Shown: piece by piece, positions 39,436 to 53,226 of the stretch
Numbering within the stretch: the stretch's first letter is position 1
Layout: every line of letters starts with the position of its first letter
Assembly (NCBI GenBank): GCA_018398805.1
Contig: JAGFBZ010000855.1
Span: 2,976,001-3,040,000, forward strand
Length of the DNA stretch: 64,000 bases
Origin: Hirundichthys speculiger
Taxonomy: Eukaryota; Chordata; Actinopteri; Beloniformes; Exocoetidae
Direction of reading: 5' to 3'
The notes under the pieces: model-generated
Told to the model about the DNA's origin: nothing
What the model saw: the letters and a program-made list of their open reading frames with translations, nothing else
Database searches by the model: none
Translations under genes and position numbers: made by a program

Positions 39436-42400
39436 CTTGATTAACTAAACCAACAAAGAGCCACATGACAGACTCTGCTAGGAGTGAACAAACTTTGATA
39501 ATAGTTAGAATAGTTAGAACGTCTCATTTTTGTCTGATATAAGATAGGAGGTATTCAGCGGTGCTGGGTCTTCTTTGTTGTGATTTTTTTCATTTTAGAA
39601 TGCACTGAATATTTTCAGCATTTATTTATTTTTTCCTTTCCAGATTGCAAGCTGCACAATTTGTAGAACAAACACCTCTTTTACCAAAGCTTCAATTTTA
39701 TTTTAAATTGAGAACAACATTACATATGATGTGTGCAAATAGTGACGATAGTGTATTTGTTTTCTTTGTATACTCATAAGTACAGATGTAATGAAATACA
39801 AAAGGACAATGTCCAGTTTACGGTTCACATGCTTTTCAGATTTGAAAAAAAAGTACATTTTCTTCTTACTAATTATTACGTAACTTCTTTAATTTCATTA
39901 GCTCAGCTTTGCTTAAAAAGGGGAGAAGCAGAAGACTGAGGTAATTAAATGATAAGGTGCCGAGTACAGTGTTCATGTCCAAGCTGCATTAAGACATTTC
40001 GTTTCTACTGAGAGGGAACAGTATCCCTCCACATGCACACAGCCATTATACATTATACATATATAGGATAGAGGTGCCCCCCCACCTGCCAACGGACCCC
40101 TCACAGACGTGTGCACTGGAGGGAGGTGTGTTGCTGTCCTGTGGCGTCAGACTGGTGAGGTATGAAATGTGACGGGTGCACAATTGTTGTCAAGATGAAT
40201 GGCTTCTAAACAAGTAAAACATTAGGACAGGCTACACCAAGGTGTTCATTTTATCAGAGACGAGAGAGCAGGCCCGACATCATCTCAAACACCATTTCTC
40301 ACTTTCTTTTACTTTTGCATTTAGGAGCGCTGGGTGTGTAAGCTTGCTCCGGTAAACCATTACAAACATCCGTGGATCATTCTGAGCTGGCGTGGCTATT
40401 TTGTGCTTGGTTTATTTGAGCCTCGGGCATTTTGTGAACAACATGCCGTATGCTCTCAACAAAAACATTTATACAAAAGTATGATTTATGTATTTACTGA
40501 TGTATTATTTGGTGTAACCCTGTTACAGATACACCTCAATAAGATTTCTAAAAGCTATTTGGTTGACTGAGTTGAAAGGATCCACACCTCTGCTTAAAGA
40601 TGGTTTTGTTGACATGATTTTAAGACAGAGATGCGACTCAATGCAACTAATGACTTCCAGAATAAACAAAAAAAATTGAAAATGTAAAAAAAATGAAAGT
40701 TGTTTCACACGTTTATAGTTAAACAAGCATCTATGTTGCTGAATAATGAGTGCAGATGGGGAGTTTTAACAGGAAAATGACACTCATATTGCTGCAGCTT
40801 CTCCACCCTCCAGCTGCAGGGATGAGCAGCATAAAAAGAGCAGATTAAAGGAGAATGGTGGATCAACTTCATCAGTTAATTAAACTCTATTGTAGCTTGA
40901 TGAGCAATTAATCAAGGGCGTGCGCAGAGTGTCAGGAAGGACTGAGCTCTTCGGGTGAGGGATGTGTACAACGTACAGTATGTTCCCAGGGGGGCAGCCC
41001 TGCGGGGAGCAACACTTACCAAATGAGCAGCCCTGAAATTGTACAGGATGTAATGGGCTGGGTTTATGTAAGCAGCTATCAATCACCCCGTGACATAAGC
41101 CTGCACCCTTTTAGAGTCCCAGAATTAGGCTGCTCTCAGTGTTGAACTGACATAGAAACTGCTTGTCGAATTTCAGGAGATGCTGAAATGTACTGGATTA
41201 TTCTTTAAAAATGTTAGAGTTGAAGGCAAATGTTATGCCAGCTCAGATGGCAGATGATTAACATTTAACTACATCAATATGGTGAAAACTAACCTCGACG
41301 TCAAAAACAGTGTTTTCTCAGCTTAGAATTAACTTGTCCATTTGGCTTCCATAATCCGCTTGTGAATTTTTTGTTATTTGTCTGTTTTTTCATCCACCTC
41401 ACGGTGAATAAGGGCCTTTTTTTTTTTAATTCTATGGAAATTCAAGCTGGCAGTTTGCGACTAAATGCAGTAAATTTATTAACGAGACCGTGGGGAACAT
41501 TAAAAGTCAATTGAAGGAGGCTATTAAAAGCAGGATTTTAATTGGGTTGCTCCCTCCACTAAAACTTTTTTCTAAGATCAGTAGTAATAAAATGTTCTGA
41601 ATTATACCGTTCAGTGTATGCTAGTCCTTGAAAGAAAGTTTCCTTTAAAAATTACAGAAGCTTGCCTCCTGTTAATTTTTACACTATATCCAAGGCTTTC
41701 ACATGTGGAAAATTGTGTGAAACTCAGCTGGAGTATGATCCGATGGTAGCGGATGCGCATGCTTTCTGCTGTTTCTTGTTTCGTTTAGTCCTGCTGACAA
41801 GACTCCTGTATATGACTATATTACTTGGAGTGACACTCATTTGAGGGAACACAAGATTATAACATCACCCAAGCATCTGGCGAATCTCTATTTGCCCATT
41901 CACATCTAAAAAAAAAAAAAAAAGGCGAGACCTGGTGTTGCTGTAGCTGTCTGCTTTTTTTAGTTTTTGTTGATTGTTGTTTGGGCCTGCAAGCACTCAC
42001 TAAATTGTGTTAGTACTGTAGCTTTAATGCATCAGATTATATAATCTGTTAAAATTACATTACAAAGCATACAATTGTCCTAGTTTTGGTAGCATGGCGT
42101 GACACATTACAAATGGTTTTAATTGCACTGTAGCTTCTGGCTGTTCCAGCAAGCCAGCTCATCCTGCACTATAAAGGACCTGCTATCTGCGTGTACTTGG
42201 GTGTGGGTTCTTCTTGCAGGTCTCAGAAAGAGTCAGTTTGTGCACATGAGAGTGTTGGGGAGAAAGAGATGGAGATGCTGTGTACTATTGGCTGTGCTGA
42301 CTGGATAATGACATGCGAAGTGCTGCGTTGGTATAGTAGGTTGATCCTCCAGCCAGATGCTCCTTTCACTGCAGCTCCTAAGCAGGAAGAGCAGGAGGCT

Positions 42401-43078
42401 GCACCAACATATTGTACGCTCTCATCTTTGCTGGATTAGACAGAAGGATTCAGGGACTTCGATCACGTACTGTAAAATGAGCTTATTAAAGCTGATAGTC
42501 ATCATGCGGAAGAGGCTGTGACTAAGCTGGGTTCAAACTTCCTCTGAGACATCAGACTTATTTTTCCGTGTTTATTTGTTTATGGTTGTGTGGTTACAGT
42601 GCCAGCGCAACATTTGTAAACATTCTCACAATCTTCAGAAATGTTTTTGTCTTATAAAGTAAGGGCTCAGAGAATTGTTTTTGTTTATTGTAATTTGGAG
42701 AACCAGATGACAGCATCACTCAAGCCACACTAACAGAGACAAATATTCTTGACTTTGCGATTAATTTAAGCGCTATCGTGTAAGGGCACAAAGTACAGCG
42801 CCCATAGCTGAGCGGTCAGTTTTTACGAGATCCACAAAACATCCCGGAGCAAAGCCACATTCAAGTGTGACACATATGTTGTGTAAATTTGCACTGCCAA
42901 AGCAATCATCCAAACAGTAATCTGCATCATGGTGAACCCCGGTCATGAAGCTTAACATGTAAACACTTGGAATAGCATAACAGAGAGTGTTATATATGAC
43001 ACTATGAAGACAATGATATCAACACATCAGCACTAAATGAAAATAGTCATAGAGTTGCTTTGTACAAACCCTTCAAAC

Positions 43079-44035
43079 CAGGGCTGGACTGGGACCAAAA
43101 AATGGCCCGGGCATTTTTGATCCCTGGCGGCCCACCATACGCCGGGGATAAAAAATGCCGGTTATTTATACGATATGCGGAAGCACATGCTGCATGTTGT
43201 ATACTATGTGCACATAGTGAAGTTTCAAAAATTAAATAAAGTGCACACACACACACACACCACACAGGTGATCACCTCCAAATAGCTATTCTGACCTCAA
43301 TCTCGCCCTGCTGCTGGGTCTCATCTCTCTCCTCCTTCTCCTCCTCATCCTCCTTCTCCCTCTCGTCGTCCGCTTCTTCTCCGACAACCACCTGTTCACT
43401 CGACGGCCCCGCGGCCCCCGCCCCCGAGCTTGTGGTTCAAAACATTTCCGTGATTTTGGCACATTTTGCTGCATCCACTTTTTATTTTTTTGTCTCCGTT
43501 CTCTGAGCTTTTCTGCTCCTCCCTTTCGCTTTTGTGCTTTTTTTCTCCATTTCCATACTCATCCACGAGCCACCTGGCCTCCGGTCAGGCCACACGGCAA
43601 AATTTGGTCAGGAGGGATGGGAGGAGCGGGCCAACGAGAGCTGAGAAATTTCATTGGACTAGCCCAATGTCCGTCAAGAAAATCAACCAATGGGCCACTT
43701 CGTGGCTTCGCAAGGCGCCGCCCCGCCTCCACCCCCTCCCTTCAGCAGAAAATAACGTTCATACTGCGTTCACATCAGCGCAGCACTGTAGCGCTTGTCT
43801 GATTAGCTGTCAGTGTCTCTTTCTTGAGTTTGTTGAGTGTGTGTCGTCGTCCCCCCCCCCCCACCCCCCCCTCGGAGATTTTTATGAGCCGACTACCAGT
43901 CCGTTACCGTCGCGGTCAATAAAAACTATATACTTTTTTTTTTTTTTTTTTTTTATGACAGACCTGGGCCGGCCCACAGATGTGCGTCGGCCCACCGGGC
44001 ATTGCCCGGTACGCCCGATGGCCAGTCCATGCCTG
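43079..44035. mobile_element. hAT-type non-autonomous element with 8-bp target duplication
   Basis: The left end CAGGGCTGGACTGG and the right end (reverse complement CAGGCATGGACTGG) form terminal inverted repeats. The element is flanked on both sides by the identical octamer CTTCAAAC (43071-43078 and 44036-44043). An 8-bp duplication is the hallmark of hAT insertion. GGCCCACC motifs recur near both ends. The 957-bp interior is GC-rich relative to the intron and holds a CA repeat, a C-tract (about 43850-43870) and a T-tract (about 43937-43954). A 197-codon open frame (43466-44059) crosses the right end and shows no transposase features, so I treat it as fortuitous. Confidence 0.9.
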
Positions 44036-44780
44036 CTTCAAACCAGACAACAGTTATGAGCAATGATCTCAAAGCAGTGCTCATATTTTATGATGCCAGC
44101 AATTTAATTATCATTCAAATTTGGTGTCTCTTTCAGATTATTGATGCAGTTTTATTATATCAGCCTACCTCACCATTGCTCTTTATATTCTAAGTTAAAA
44201 CACTTCCGAAAGTTTCCTAAAATCAAAGTCTTTAACCAGCAACACAATACAGTTGAGACAGATATACAAATCCTTCATTTCTGTGAAGGGACATTATGTT
44301 TAAAAAAAAATACAATTCATGTAGTTGAAAGTATTTATTTGGGTGTGAAAGACTGAAATACAAACATGTCATTTTGTATGGAGGAATATGTGTCTGAAAA
44401 TGGGTCATTCAGGGAGTCGTTACTGTCGGTACTATGACATCAGATCAGATCAGAGTAAAATTTTCCATCCTTCACATTGTTATTTTTACTTATTTTCACA
44501 TCATGTTGCATTAGTACAACGTAATAATACTAGATTCAAGAGAAGCACATCCCACAGAGGAGAGGGGTGGAGTCAAGCTGAGTGGCTGCTGTGAAGACAG
44601 CTGCTGGCCATGTTGTTGCGTATCTCTGCAATATTTTGACCAAACTATGTCACAAATAGTTTCCCATTTTCAGCATTTTTTAAAATCAAGAGTTGCACAG
44701 TAACTCTGGATGACAATAATAATAATAATAATGATTATTATAATAACACCTCTTTGCTTTCTGTGCTCTTCTTTTTTCAG

Positions 44781-44952
44781 GAAAGAGGGAACATTGCAGT
44801 TGTATTTAATGTTGGAACAGATGACATTAACATTGAGGAGACTTCAAAGTTTGTAAATGATGGAAAGTACCATATAGTGAAGTTTACAAGGAGTGGGGGT
44901 AATGCCACTCTGCAGGTGGATGACCTGCCAGTCATTGAGCGCTACCCCACAG
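44781..44952 (+). CDS. nrxn1: Neurexin exon: second part of LNS6 domain
   Basis: Second LNS6 coding exon of the same neurexin. It follows a pyrimidine tract ending TTTTTTCAG and starts in phase 0, continuing directly from the previous exon. It encodes 57 full residues ([15 protein letters not shown] through VIERYPT) and one base of the next codon, then donor GTGAGT at 44953. Val in FNVGTDD (44811-44813) matches the main-chain Ca2+ ligand Val154 of rat neurexin-1beta. NAT at 44901-44909 is the N-glycosylation sequon conserved across neurexins (GGNATLQVD). NDGKYH and VIERYP favour neurexin-1, since neurexin-2 and -3 have VNERYP or VNEHYP. Oddities are Leu where mammals have Trp (VDDLPV against VDSWPV) and Ala for Gly in GNIAVVF. 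The exon ends exactly at splice site 4, so the single leftover G can join either the cassette at 53227 or the exon at 54629. Confidence 0.96.
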
Positions 44953-45296
44953 GTGAGTCACCCACTTTGGCTTTAATTACCTCTGCTGCTGCTGCTTCAA
45001 GGGCAATAAGATGACCAATGTAATATATTAAAGCCTCATCTGTTAGGATGTTTTTTGTTTTGTTTTTATGGTAACTGGCATGTGCTTTAATTGCTTTTGT
45101 ATTTCTGTTTTCAGCAGCTGTTATGGATAATGCTAGTGTTGCTGAGTTTTTTCACAGTATAGCTGTTGTTTTCAGTATTGCTCCCAACAACCCAAATCAG
45201 GAGACTAATCTCTGATGTATCACCACTTTTACTGTGATAAATAATCTTGGGTGTTTTTTTTTTTGTTTTTTTTTTCAATGTATTTGCCTGTACAGT

Positions 45297-45336
45297 TGAT
45301 TGATTGATTAATTGATTGATTGAATGATTGATTGAA
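45297..45336. repeat. (TTGA)n microsatellite
   Basis: About ten tetranucleotide units with two substitutions, in the intron after the second LNS6 exon. Confidence 0.9.
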
Positions 45337-48300
45337 GGCAATGGGGAATACAAGCCTGTTATAACATTAAATAAAGCTGGTGCTTACATAGAATTGAATA
45401 CCAAATAATCAGCTGCATTACAGCAACTAGTGTGAAAGTAAAAGTGCGCTTTCATATTCATCATTTTGACAGCACACACCACAACTACATAAACGCTAAA
45501 CACAAGCTGTGGCAAATTTCTTAGTCATTAGTGTTTCTAATAATTTTTATTTATGTAGCACTTTTCATAAACACAGTTTACATGACAGTAGAAGATGAAT
45601 GCTGTAAGTTACATCCCTGTAAAATGTGGGTTAATTAATTTAAGGAGGACAGTATATTTGGCCAGTGTTATAGTTCTTGAAAAGTAAAACTGTCAATTTT
45701 AGTTTACAGCGCAGTTCATCTAACTTGAAAGTTTTGGGGACAATATAACTTTATTTTCTGCAACGACATTAAAGGTGAAAAATAAGCAGCAGTTAACTGG
45801 CAGTGCAAAACAACTCAGCAACACTGGTATGTTTGTGCAGAGTGTCAAAATGTTCAAATGTCATTTGTCTGAATTTAAGAGTGCCACTGTTTGTCTTGTT
45901 GAAACTTGTTGAACTTTTCCTACTGCTGAAAGGCTTTGACAAAAGCTACGGAGGATTAAAGGCCTGTGAAAATCACAGTTGAAAATGCAAGCACCAATGC
46001 TATTGACGGAACAAGTGTAGCTTTTATTCCAAGAGAGTAAAAGCTGCTGCACCACATTGTTTGAGAGCAAGAATGTATAAAAAGAGCAGGCTATAGGACA
46101 AGCAGAAGGCCAAACAGAGCCTGTCTCTTTTCGTCTTCATGGTTCTGGGGTGACCTTTTAGCCATGGCCAGCGCATTCATCCAAATGAAAGAAGGTTTTA
46201 TGGAGCTCAATTCTTGCTGCTTGCCTCAACTGGAACCTGATGGCTTTTGACATGATGTGCACATGACAGCATGTGCAGTAGGGTTAAATGCCTTCATGGT
46301 ACAATTCCAATCATCAAACAACAGTTGGTTGTGTTGTGTATAAACTGGATGAAGATAAGAAAAAAAAACAAGTGATTTGTGTGTGGTTTTACTGCTGCAG
46401 AGCTTCAGCTCAAAATGAGATTAACCACTGGATAACACCGAAACTCATGGTTGATGAATAAAAATTGCTCTTTAATTTTTTTTTTTTTTTTTTTTTTCCA
46501 TTAGCCTCGGAGTTAGTTAGAATTCCACAAATTTTTGTTTTGGATAGAGTCATCTAAATATGTAATAATATAAGGGCAAATCATCTTATGGTAAGAGTGG
46601 TAATGATTAAGTTATAAATTCTTCTGGAAAACACACCATCCCCACTAATCATATATAAGTGATAATGCCATGTCCAGCCAACTTATTAGGCCCATTGCAG
46701 ACTAATTACTTCTAATCACAATTACAGTGCCGTCCCTCCCTCACCTCCAGCACACGATGCCATCATTCTCTCAGATCATCTGTAGTTTGATTAGTGTCCA
46801 TGCATGCCTATAACTCACTCATAATAGCAGCCTCAGCCCCTCTTAGGCCACTCACTGATCAACTGTGATTATAATAAAAGTAGACAGCGAAGATAAAAAT
46901 GGTGGCTGGAGAGTGAGAAACAGAGAGGAGGAGTATACATGGTAGGGAGCAATCATTCTCAAAGCAAGTAAATAATTGGTCCAGTCGACCCTCCGATGCT
47001 GCCCCAGTAATCTCATTAAAACGTCTCATACTGCACCCTTGTAGGCTATTAAAAGTCTTCAGTGCAATTATTTGATTCTAAAATGCTAAAAGCGCACACA
47101 TACACATAAGTAACATCCTGTTTGTTGCAGTCTAGTTCTCATCCTTTCATTCCTTCATTCCTGCCCAGTTTTTATTCTGTGATACACACAAAAGGTTGAG
47201 CAAAAAAAGAAGAAGAGTAAAAAAAAAAGCCTGTCCCTTGTCCTGAGTCTTGGCCATGGAAGTAATACCATCACAATGATGCTGCCAGGCTCCCAGGGTT
47301 CAGTGCAGTAGCCTATCAGGGTTGAACACAAGCAGCACAAAAAGATAATGGAGAGCTCCCTGGCCTTATTTATTTAATTATTTGTTTGTTTGTTTTTAAT
47401 GTTATCAGTGCATGGTGCACTTATTGAAGTCTTTGTCTCGCCCTCTGTTTCCTTAATTTTCTGTCCTTTTTACCTCGATCTTTCCACCCCTGCCCCCTCG
47501 TTGATCCCACCCACTGTTTTTTCACCTGGCGGTTTAATATATGCTTTGTGAGACACAAGAGAAGAGGGGCCACCTTTATCCATTAAAGCCGCATCCTATC
47601 TCCTCTTGGTTTTTCCTTTGTTCTAGCATTGAGCTTATTCAGCTTATTGTCTAACGAGTTATCACCGTTGGCTAGCACAGCCAGAATAGAAAAAAAAATG
47701 GATCCACAATAATAAGAATAATAGTGATATTTGTGCTGGTTCCTCATCTTTTAATTCCCCCTGCCTCCGTGAATATTGTAAACATTTGCATATGTGTTCA
47801 TTTTAATGTGAAGCGTGTCCTAGGGCTTGTAATAAGATAAAGCTCCCACCTTATCTGACCACTTTATTAACAAAAAAAGAAAACAAGCGAGTGCGGGAAA
47901 AGCAGGTCGGGTGGGACGGCTCAGCTGAAGCACTGCTGTCTGGCAGCGGAGATAAGCCAAGCTGTCCCACACCCAACCAAATCACCACTTAACAGCAGTC
48001 ACAGGCTCTGCTCACAGGCGGGATGAATGGGCTCGGGTGCTGTATGAAAGCCCCAGGGATAGCATTGTTCAACACTCCAGTGTCCCACAGTGGGGATCAA
48101 TACACGATCAGACCTTGATTATATCCACACTTAATTAACCTCAGTATAAGGATAGACTGAGCATGCCATGAGGTACAGAGCCAAACAGATAAACTCTGCA
48201 GTCTCTGAAAATGGGACATGTTTTTGCACAAAAATGGAGGATTCTGGTAATGTGGGATACCGTGTGTGAGGATGGCAGTGCATGTGTGTTTTCTGTTTAT

Positions 48301-50949
48301 AGTATTTGTATCGCCCTGACACTATTAGTTTTCTTTCCTCATTCACTCAAACTCTTTTCTTTAATAGCTGCATGCAAATACATAAACATGTTCAAATGAA
48401 AACTACAAAATAAAAGAAATTATGTGGCAATGAATACAGTCAGATTTTTGCAAACAGGCAAAATGTATTGGCAAATTCATATATGGGAACACATAATAGT
48501 GAATGTTGCTATGCTTGAATCTAAATTGATGTGTCCTCACTGTCCTCTCAGCAGCTGTGGACTAACTGTTCCCCAGAGCCCAGTTTGATGCTAACCTCTC
48601 TTCAGATGAGGTGTTGCAGTAGCAGAAAATGGAAGGGTGGCATAACGAACACCCCATGAGTGACAAATGGAAGTGACAGGAATTAACAAATCCCATGAGC
48701 AGTCAAGGATTAATCATTCATTTATCTCATTCACAATATCAATATGCACAGCTGTGTTTGGCCTTGTGAATGTTTGCCCAAGTAAATGCATCATTTTACA
48801 GATCCCTGAATGTCATACAAAATGCTGCTGTGCACATCCTCTTGACAAAAATAATAAGCCTTGTAAAAAAAAAATGAAGGAAATTCAAAAGTAACAGTTG
48901 AGTTTTATTTGTCCCATATACTCTGTTTAGTGAGAAGGTAACCCGTTTAATCCAACATGACTGATGGGGGACAAAGAATAGAGATGAAACGTAAATGGCA
49001 CTTTTGGACCACTCAACTCTTAGATGGTTCATTTTGTGGGACGTGCTCCCACTTTTCTGTATCTTCACTTCAGAATTTAAGACCCTTATATTTTTTTTTG
49101 TAGCATCTTAAGGTACTTTCAAACCAAACAGTTTAGGGGCTTTGCTGATGGAAATTGAAACTGGGAAGCTCTTTGATGTATTACTTCCCTTCTGGAGCTT
49201 TTTTTTTTTCTTTTTTCTTTTTTCCTGGTTACATTCACATCATAGATAGGAACACTATAGGACACTGAAGTTATATAAAAGCAGTAGGTGAGGTGTAGGC
49301 AACCCAAAGTTACTTTTTAATTCCTTTGTCACACACAGGTTCATGGCTTCTCTGTCAGTCCATTCCTCTGGGCTCAATATCTTTTTTTTCATATGACTGA
49401 CAGTGTGCTGCATTTCATGTGTTCAATAATTAACTGTGGACTTTGATGAAAGGGGACATACAATAGTAGAAAAATTATATTCGTTTTCCTTATTTGATAT
49501 CAATATGACCTAACAAAAAAAAAAAATCAAAAACGTAAGTGTAAAATAACCCTGTCACTTTGTTTGGGACAGATTGGATGTGAAAATATGTCTTCAGTAA
49601 GCTGGTCAGATTTGCAGAGGTCTGTGCACAGACACAGATCAGAGAACAATTAGCCATCCTCTCCCATCTTTATCTCTACTTATTTTCACTTGTAAAGAAA
49701 TCGGTAAAAAAAAGATGGTGTATTATTTTCCTGTTGTATTTAAACCAGGAGACTTTCCATTATGGCTTCAAGAAATTGTTAACTTTTCAATAAAGGTCAT
49801 AATGTGTCGACTTTAATGGTCCAATAATCGTACAGTTGCTGAACAGGAAGTTCCCATCAAGCAGTACCTACTCCTACGTAATAGATAAGGAAGCTTATGC
49901 AAATGGTGTTTGTTTGGCTGAACTCCATCTGCATGACGATGGAGGATGGATTTGAGCTTCTATTAAGTAGATTTTCTTCCCAGTATAAAAGGAGCTACCA
50001 GTGACGTAACTGAATGGTGATTGGTCCTGACAGTTTAAGTGTTCCTTGATAGCATACTGCAATAATAAACTGCCATTACACAATATTTGTGTAAACATCA
50101 GTACAGCTTTGGTGACGTTATCAATGAATTTTGCTTTAAAAAGATGTAAGCAATGCTGAAAGCTGTGAAAGGCATAGATGTACCAAATCTTAGTGGAGCT
50201 GTCTTGTCCCCAGTATTTGTCACTTCCCTGTTTGTGATTTCACTGGTCTTCCAATATGTTTTAGGCAGGAACACTAATTGCTTAACTTTCAGAAAAGATT
50301 CAGTTTTAGTTTAAAATACAAAAACAGAATATGAAGCTGTCAGAGTAAGAAACTTAAAAAAGTGTTGTGTGCAGAGTGATGTATTTAATTTAAATATGTC
50401 TGATGACTGGACATGGTTTAAAAATGTTCCCTTAAACTTCTAGAGTCAAGCGTAGGATTGGCTTTTTTTTTTTTTTTACTATTTTACCTTTATTTTTCAC
50501 CATTTATCTTACCATGTTTGGTATCATTTTGAACACAACCACACAAGCATGATATTAGAGTTTTGTTTTTTTTTATGTTTTCTTTTTTCATTTTGACATT
50601 CTGTGTCAACTCACTAGACCGAAGGTCACACAAAAAATAAAATCAGAGTAGGAATTTTTTTTTTTTTTTTTTTACTAAAACCAAAAACATGTTTAACAAA
50701 TAATTTTTATAGCTTAAAAATGAAATATAAATAGTATATTTCAAAAACCTGTGCACAGATTTAGCAAACAACAAGGTTCTATCCAACTAGTTACATTTAA
50801 ACACTGTTTACTAAAACAATCAAGCGTCACAATAAGATGCCACACTGGCACAAATTATTCATGCCACTGCAGAAAAGCAGTTCCTGTCCACCACTAGATA
50901 GAAAGGCATAATCTAAAACCTTACACATCCAGGGTGTATCACTCACACA

Positions 50950-50986
50950 GTTGTTTGTTTGTTTGTTGTTTGTTTGTTTTGTTTTT
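50950..50986. repeat. (GTTT)n microsatellite
   Basis: Interrupted GTTT units merging with a T-rich run, upstream of SS4. Confidence 0.9.
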
Positions 50987-53226
50987 TCGTCCAGCATTCG
51001 TGGCTATGGGCTCTGAACAGGAGCAGTATTCCTGCTCTGAGGAACACCTGCCTTGTCCACGACACAAAGCTAAAGCTAAAGTCACGTATCTCCCAAATCA
51101 CAAAACCTACTATCTCTATCACTGTCTCTGTTTCCCCATCATCATTCCGCTCAACTTTCACTTCTTCCTCAACAACCAAATGACATGAGGTGCCACATGG
51201 TTTTTTGAACGAATTGACGTGGTGCATCTTTCCACCAATAGGAAAGGAGGGTGTCATGTTTTTTTGTTTTTTTCTTTCTTTTCAGCCTGCATCAGAATTA
51301 GCCCATTGTGGGGGCAAAATACTTGTATATCTTATTTTACCTGTAATTTAAAGGTTTCCAGTGAGGCAGGTAAACAATAATTAAATAATACACTTGACAA
51401 CGACTGGAGTGCAAGGTGAATTTAATCCCTGTTTGTATAAAAACAGAAGATGGTTATTTTACTCACATACAGGACGAGCTGATGCCAGAATGACAGCAAG
51501 AAACTAACACACAATCACTTTTGACATAATTGTCTGAATAACAACGAAACCTTGAGATAAACTCTCCAGATGACTATGTGTCCCGAACTCATACGCCTGA
51601 ATATCTGAGTGACGATACTTCACATTCCAGGGAAATGTCACGGGCATTCTGAAACTTCACATTTTCACAAACCAAAAGGTCTCGCTAACTTAAGGCGCCA
51701 CTTTTCCGTAACACCCATTTTGTACCAGTTCTTCCAGCGCCTAATGTAACGAACAATATTTGGGCAAAATCATGTCATAACATATTTATCATACGTCTGT
51801 TTTTTCTTCACCGAGCAGCACAATTTAAAAACTGGTATATAGTTTGAGGTCTGGACTTTGGACTCAAATTGAAAGCAAGACTCAGTGAGGCTGCGTCTTG
51901 CTACTGCGTCATCTTAAAGCGATCACGCCCTGACGCATTCGTCCAATCGATAAATCAAATACTTTCTGTTCCATTGTGGCTTTCTTGTAATGCAGAATCG
52001 TTCTTGTGTCAATTTATAGGGAGATGTTTTCCAATAAATCTCCATCAAAGGCCTTTGTGCTCCAAGCTGACACAATCAACTGCTGCCAAATTGTGTGAGC
52101 TGTATAGACAAGCTTTAAACCCTTTTCTCTGTAGTTGATCCTCAACAGTAATTCAAGCTGATGCTATTAAAAAATGTCCTTTCATCAGACCGAATGTGCA
52201 TCTGTTACGAGGTTACTTCCTTTCCCTCATGTCTTTGCGATCCTTTCCCCTCTTAAGCCATTCTCTTCAAATTCATTGTTAACTACCGGATCTTCTATCT
52301 GAATTCATACGGACAAACATTGTCAATCTGCCAGAAGAATAGAGCTGACTGAATTCAATCTCAGCAGACAATACTGGGGGGGGGTCAGGGACAGCGCCAC
52401 TTTGCTGAACGTCGGCTGTTTTGGAGAAGTTATTGGCCTTGACAAAAGGGTGATGCAGAGTTTGCCCTCATTAAAGCCAGTGTCCCTCCAATGTTGGTGT
52501 GGAGTTTTTCTGTTGCCTCTCTTCCTTTCTCCTGTCACATTTTTGGCTTATTTCCTAAACACCCCTTTGAAAACCTCCCTTGTAACTTAATTCATCCATG
52601 ACTTTATGAATCTTAGCTTTTGTCAAAGCTGTTTTATTGAAGGTTTTGCAGTGTTTCTTCCTACTTTGACATTGTCTTCTGACTTTTCTCTGCCTAGATG
52701 TGTTAATTGTAATTCTGAAAATGGCTTACTATTTCTTTTTAATTAGGTTGTTTATGAATGGGGTTTTGCATTTGTATCATGTTAAAGTTAAATTGTGCTA
52801 TCCTTTAAATCATAAAAGGTTGTTTTAATAATAGATTTAAATGACTTTCCTTTGGTATAACTAGTTAAATAGCAGATTAAAAAGACAGAGGGAAATTGCA
52901 AATGGGATGGAAAATTTGGGTAAAGATTTTGTAATGGAAATGTATAAATTTGTGATTTTGGTTGGTTTATAACATAGATTTATTAACCTAAATTAAACCC
53001 GTACATGCTAGTTCACTTATTTTCAATTAATATAGGCCTAATTTGTCAGCTAAAATAAAACAAAATGAGTTTGTTTAAATAATGTTTTAGTAAACTGTCC
53101 TTTTAAATATACAAAACATTTTAAATATAAAAACTGTGCAGTTGTATAAATCCAGCATTAAGTATGAGTATTTAACCTTTGACCTTACAGATTGTAACCA
53201 ATGAAATGTCTCTTTAAACTTTAAAG

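Larger units (their letters stand above)
6928..44780 (+). other. Large neurexin intron between the two halves of LNS6
   Basis: About 37.9 kb bounded by GTAAGT (6928) and TTTTTTCAG (44771-44780). Long introns at this position are usual in neurexin genes. It contains most of the repeats listed separately: a Myb/SANT-like relic, mariner-like MITE, palindromic MITE, tRNA-SINE, a CCTCCGCCAAG-bounded element, a SINE 3' part and a hAT element, plus poly(A)/poly(T) runs. No other gene is apparent on either strand. Some repeat-poor, ATTA-rich stretches (for example 9660-10090) may be conserved enhancers, but that cannot be judged from one sequence. Confidence 0.85.
44953..53226 (+). other. Neurexin intron upstream of SS4 cassette
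   Basis: 8,274 nt from GTGAGT to the AT-rich acceptor TTTAAAG. It includes a TTGA tetranucleotide repeat (45297-45336), a short diverged stretch at 45540-45600 resembling a common dispersed vertebrate repeat (TTTATTTATGTAGCACTTTT), a (GTTT)n tract near 50950 and a T-rich zone at 50460-50680. The last few hundred bases become strongly AT-rich towards SS4. No gene is visible within it. Confidence 0.85.

Noticed and set aside
43466..44059. 197-codon open frame on the plus strand
   Set aside because: Runs through the C-tract, T-tract and right terminal repeat of the hAT element and past its target duplication; no transposase signature.
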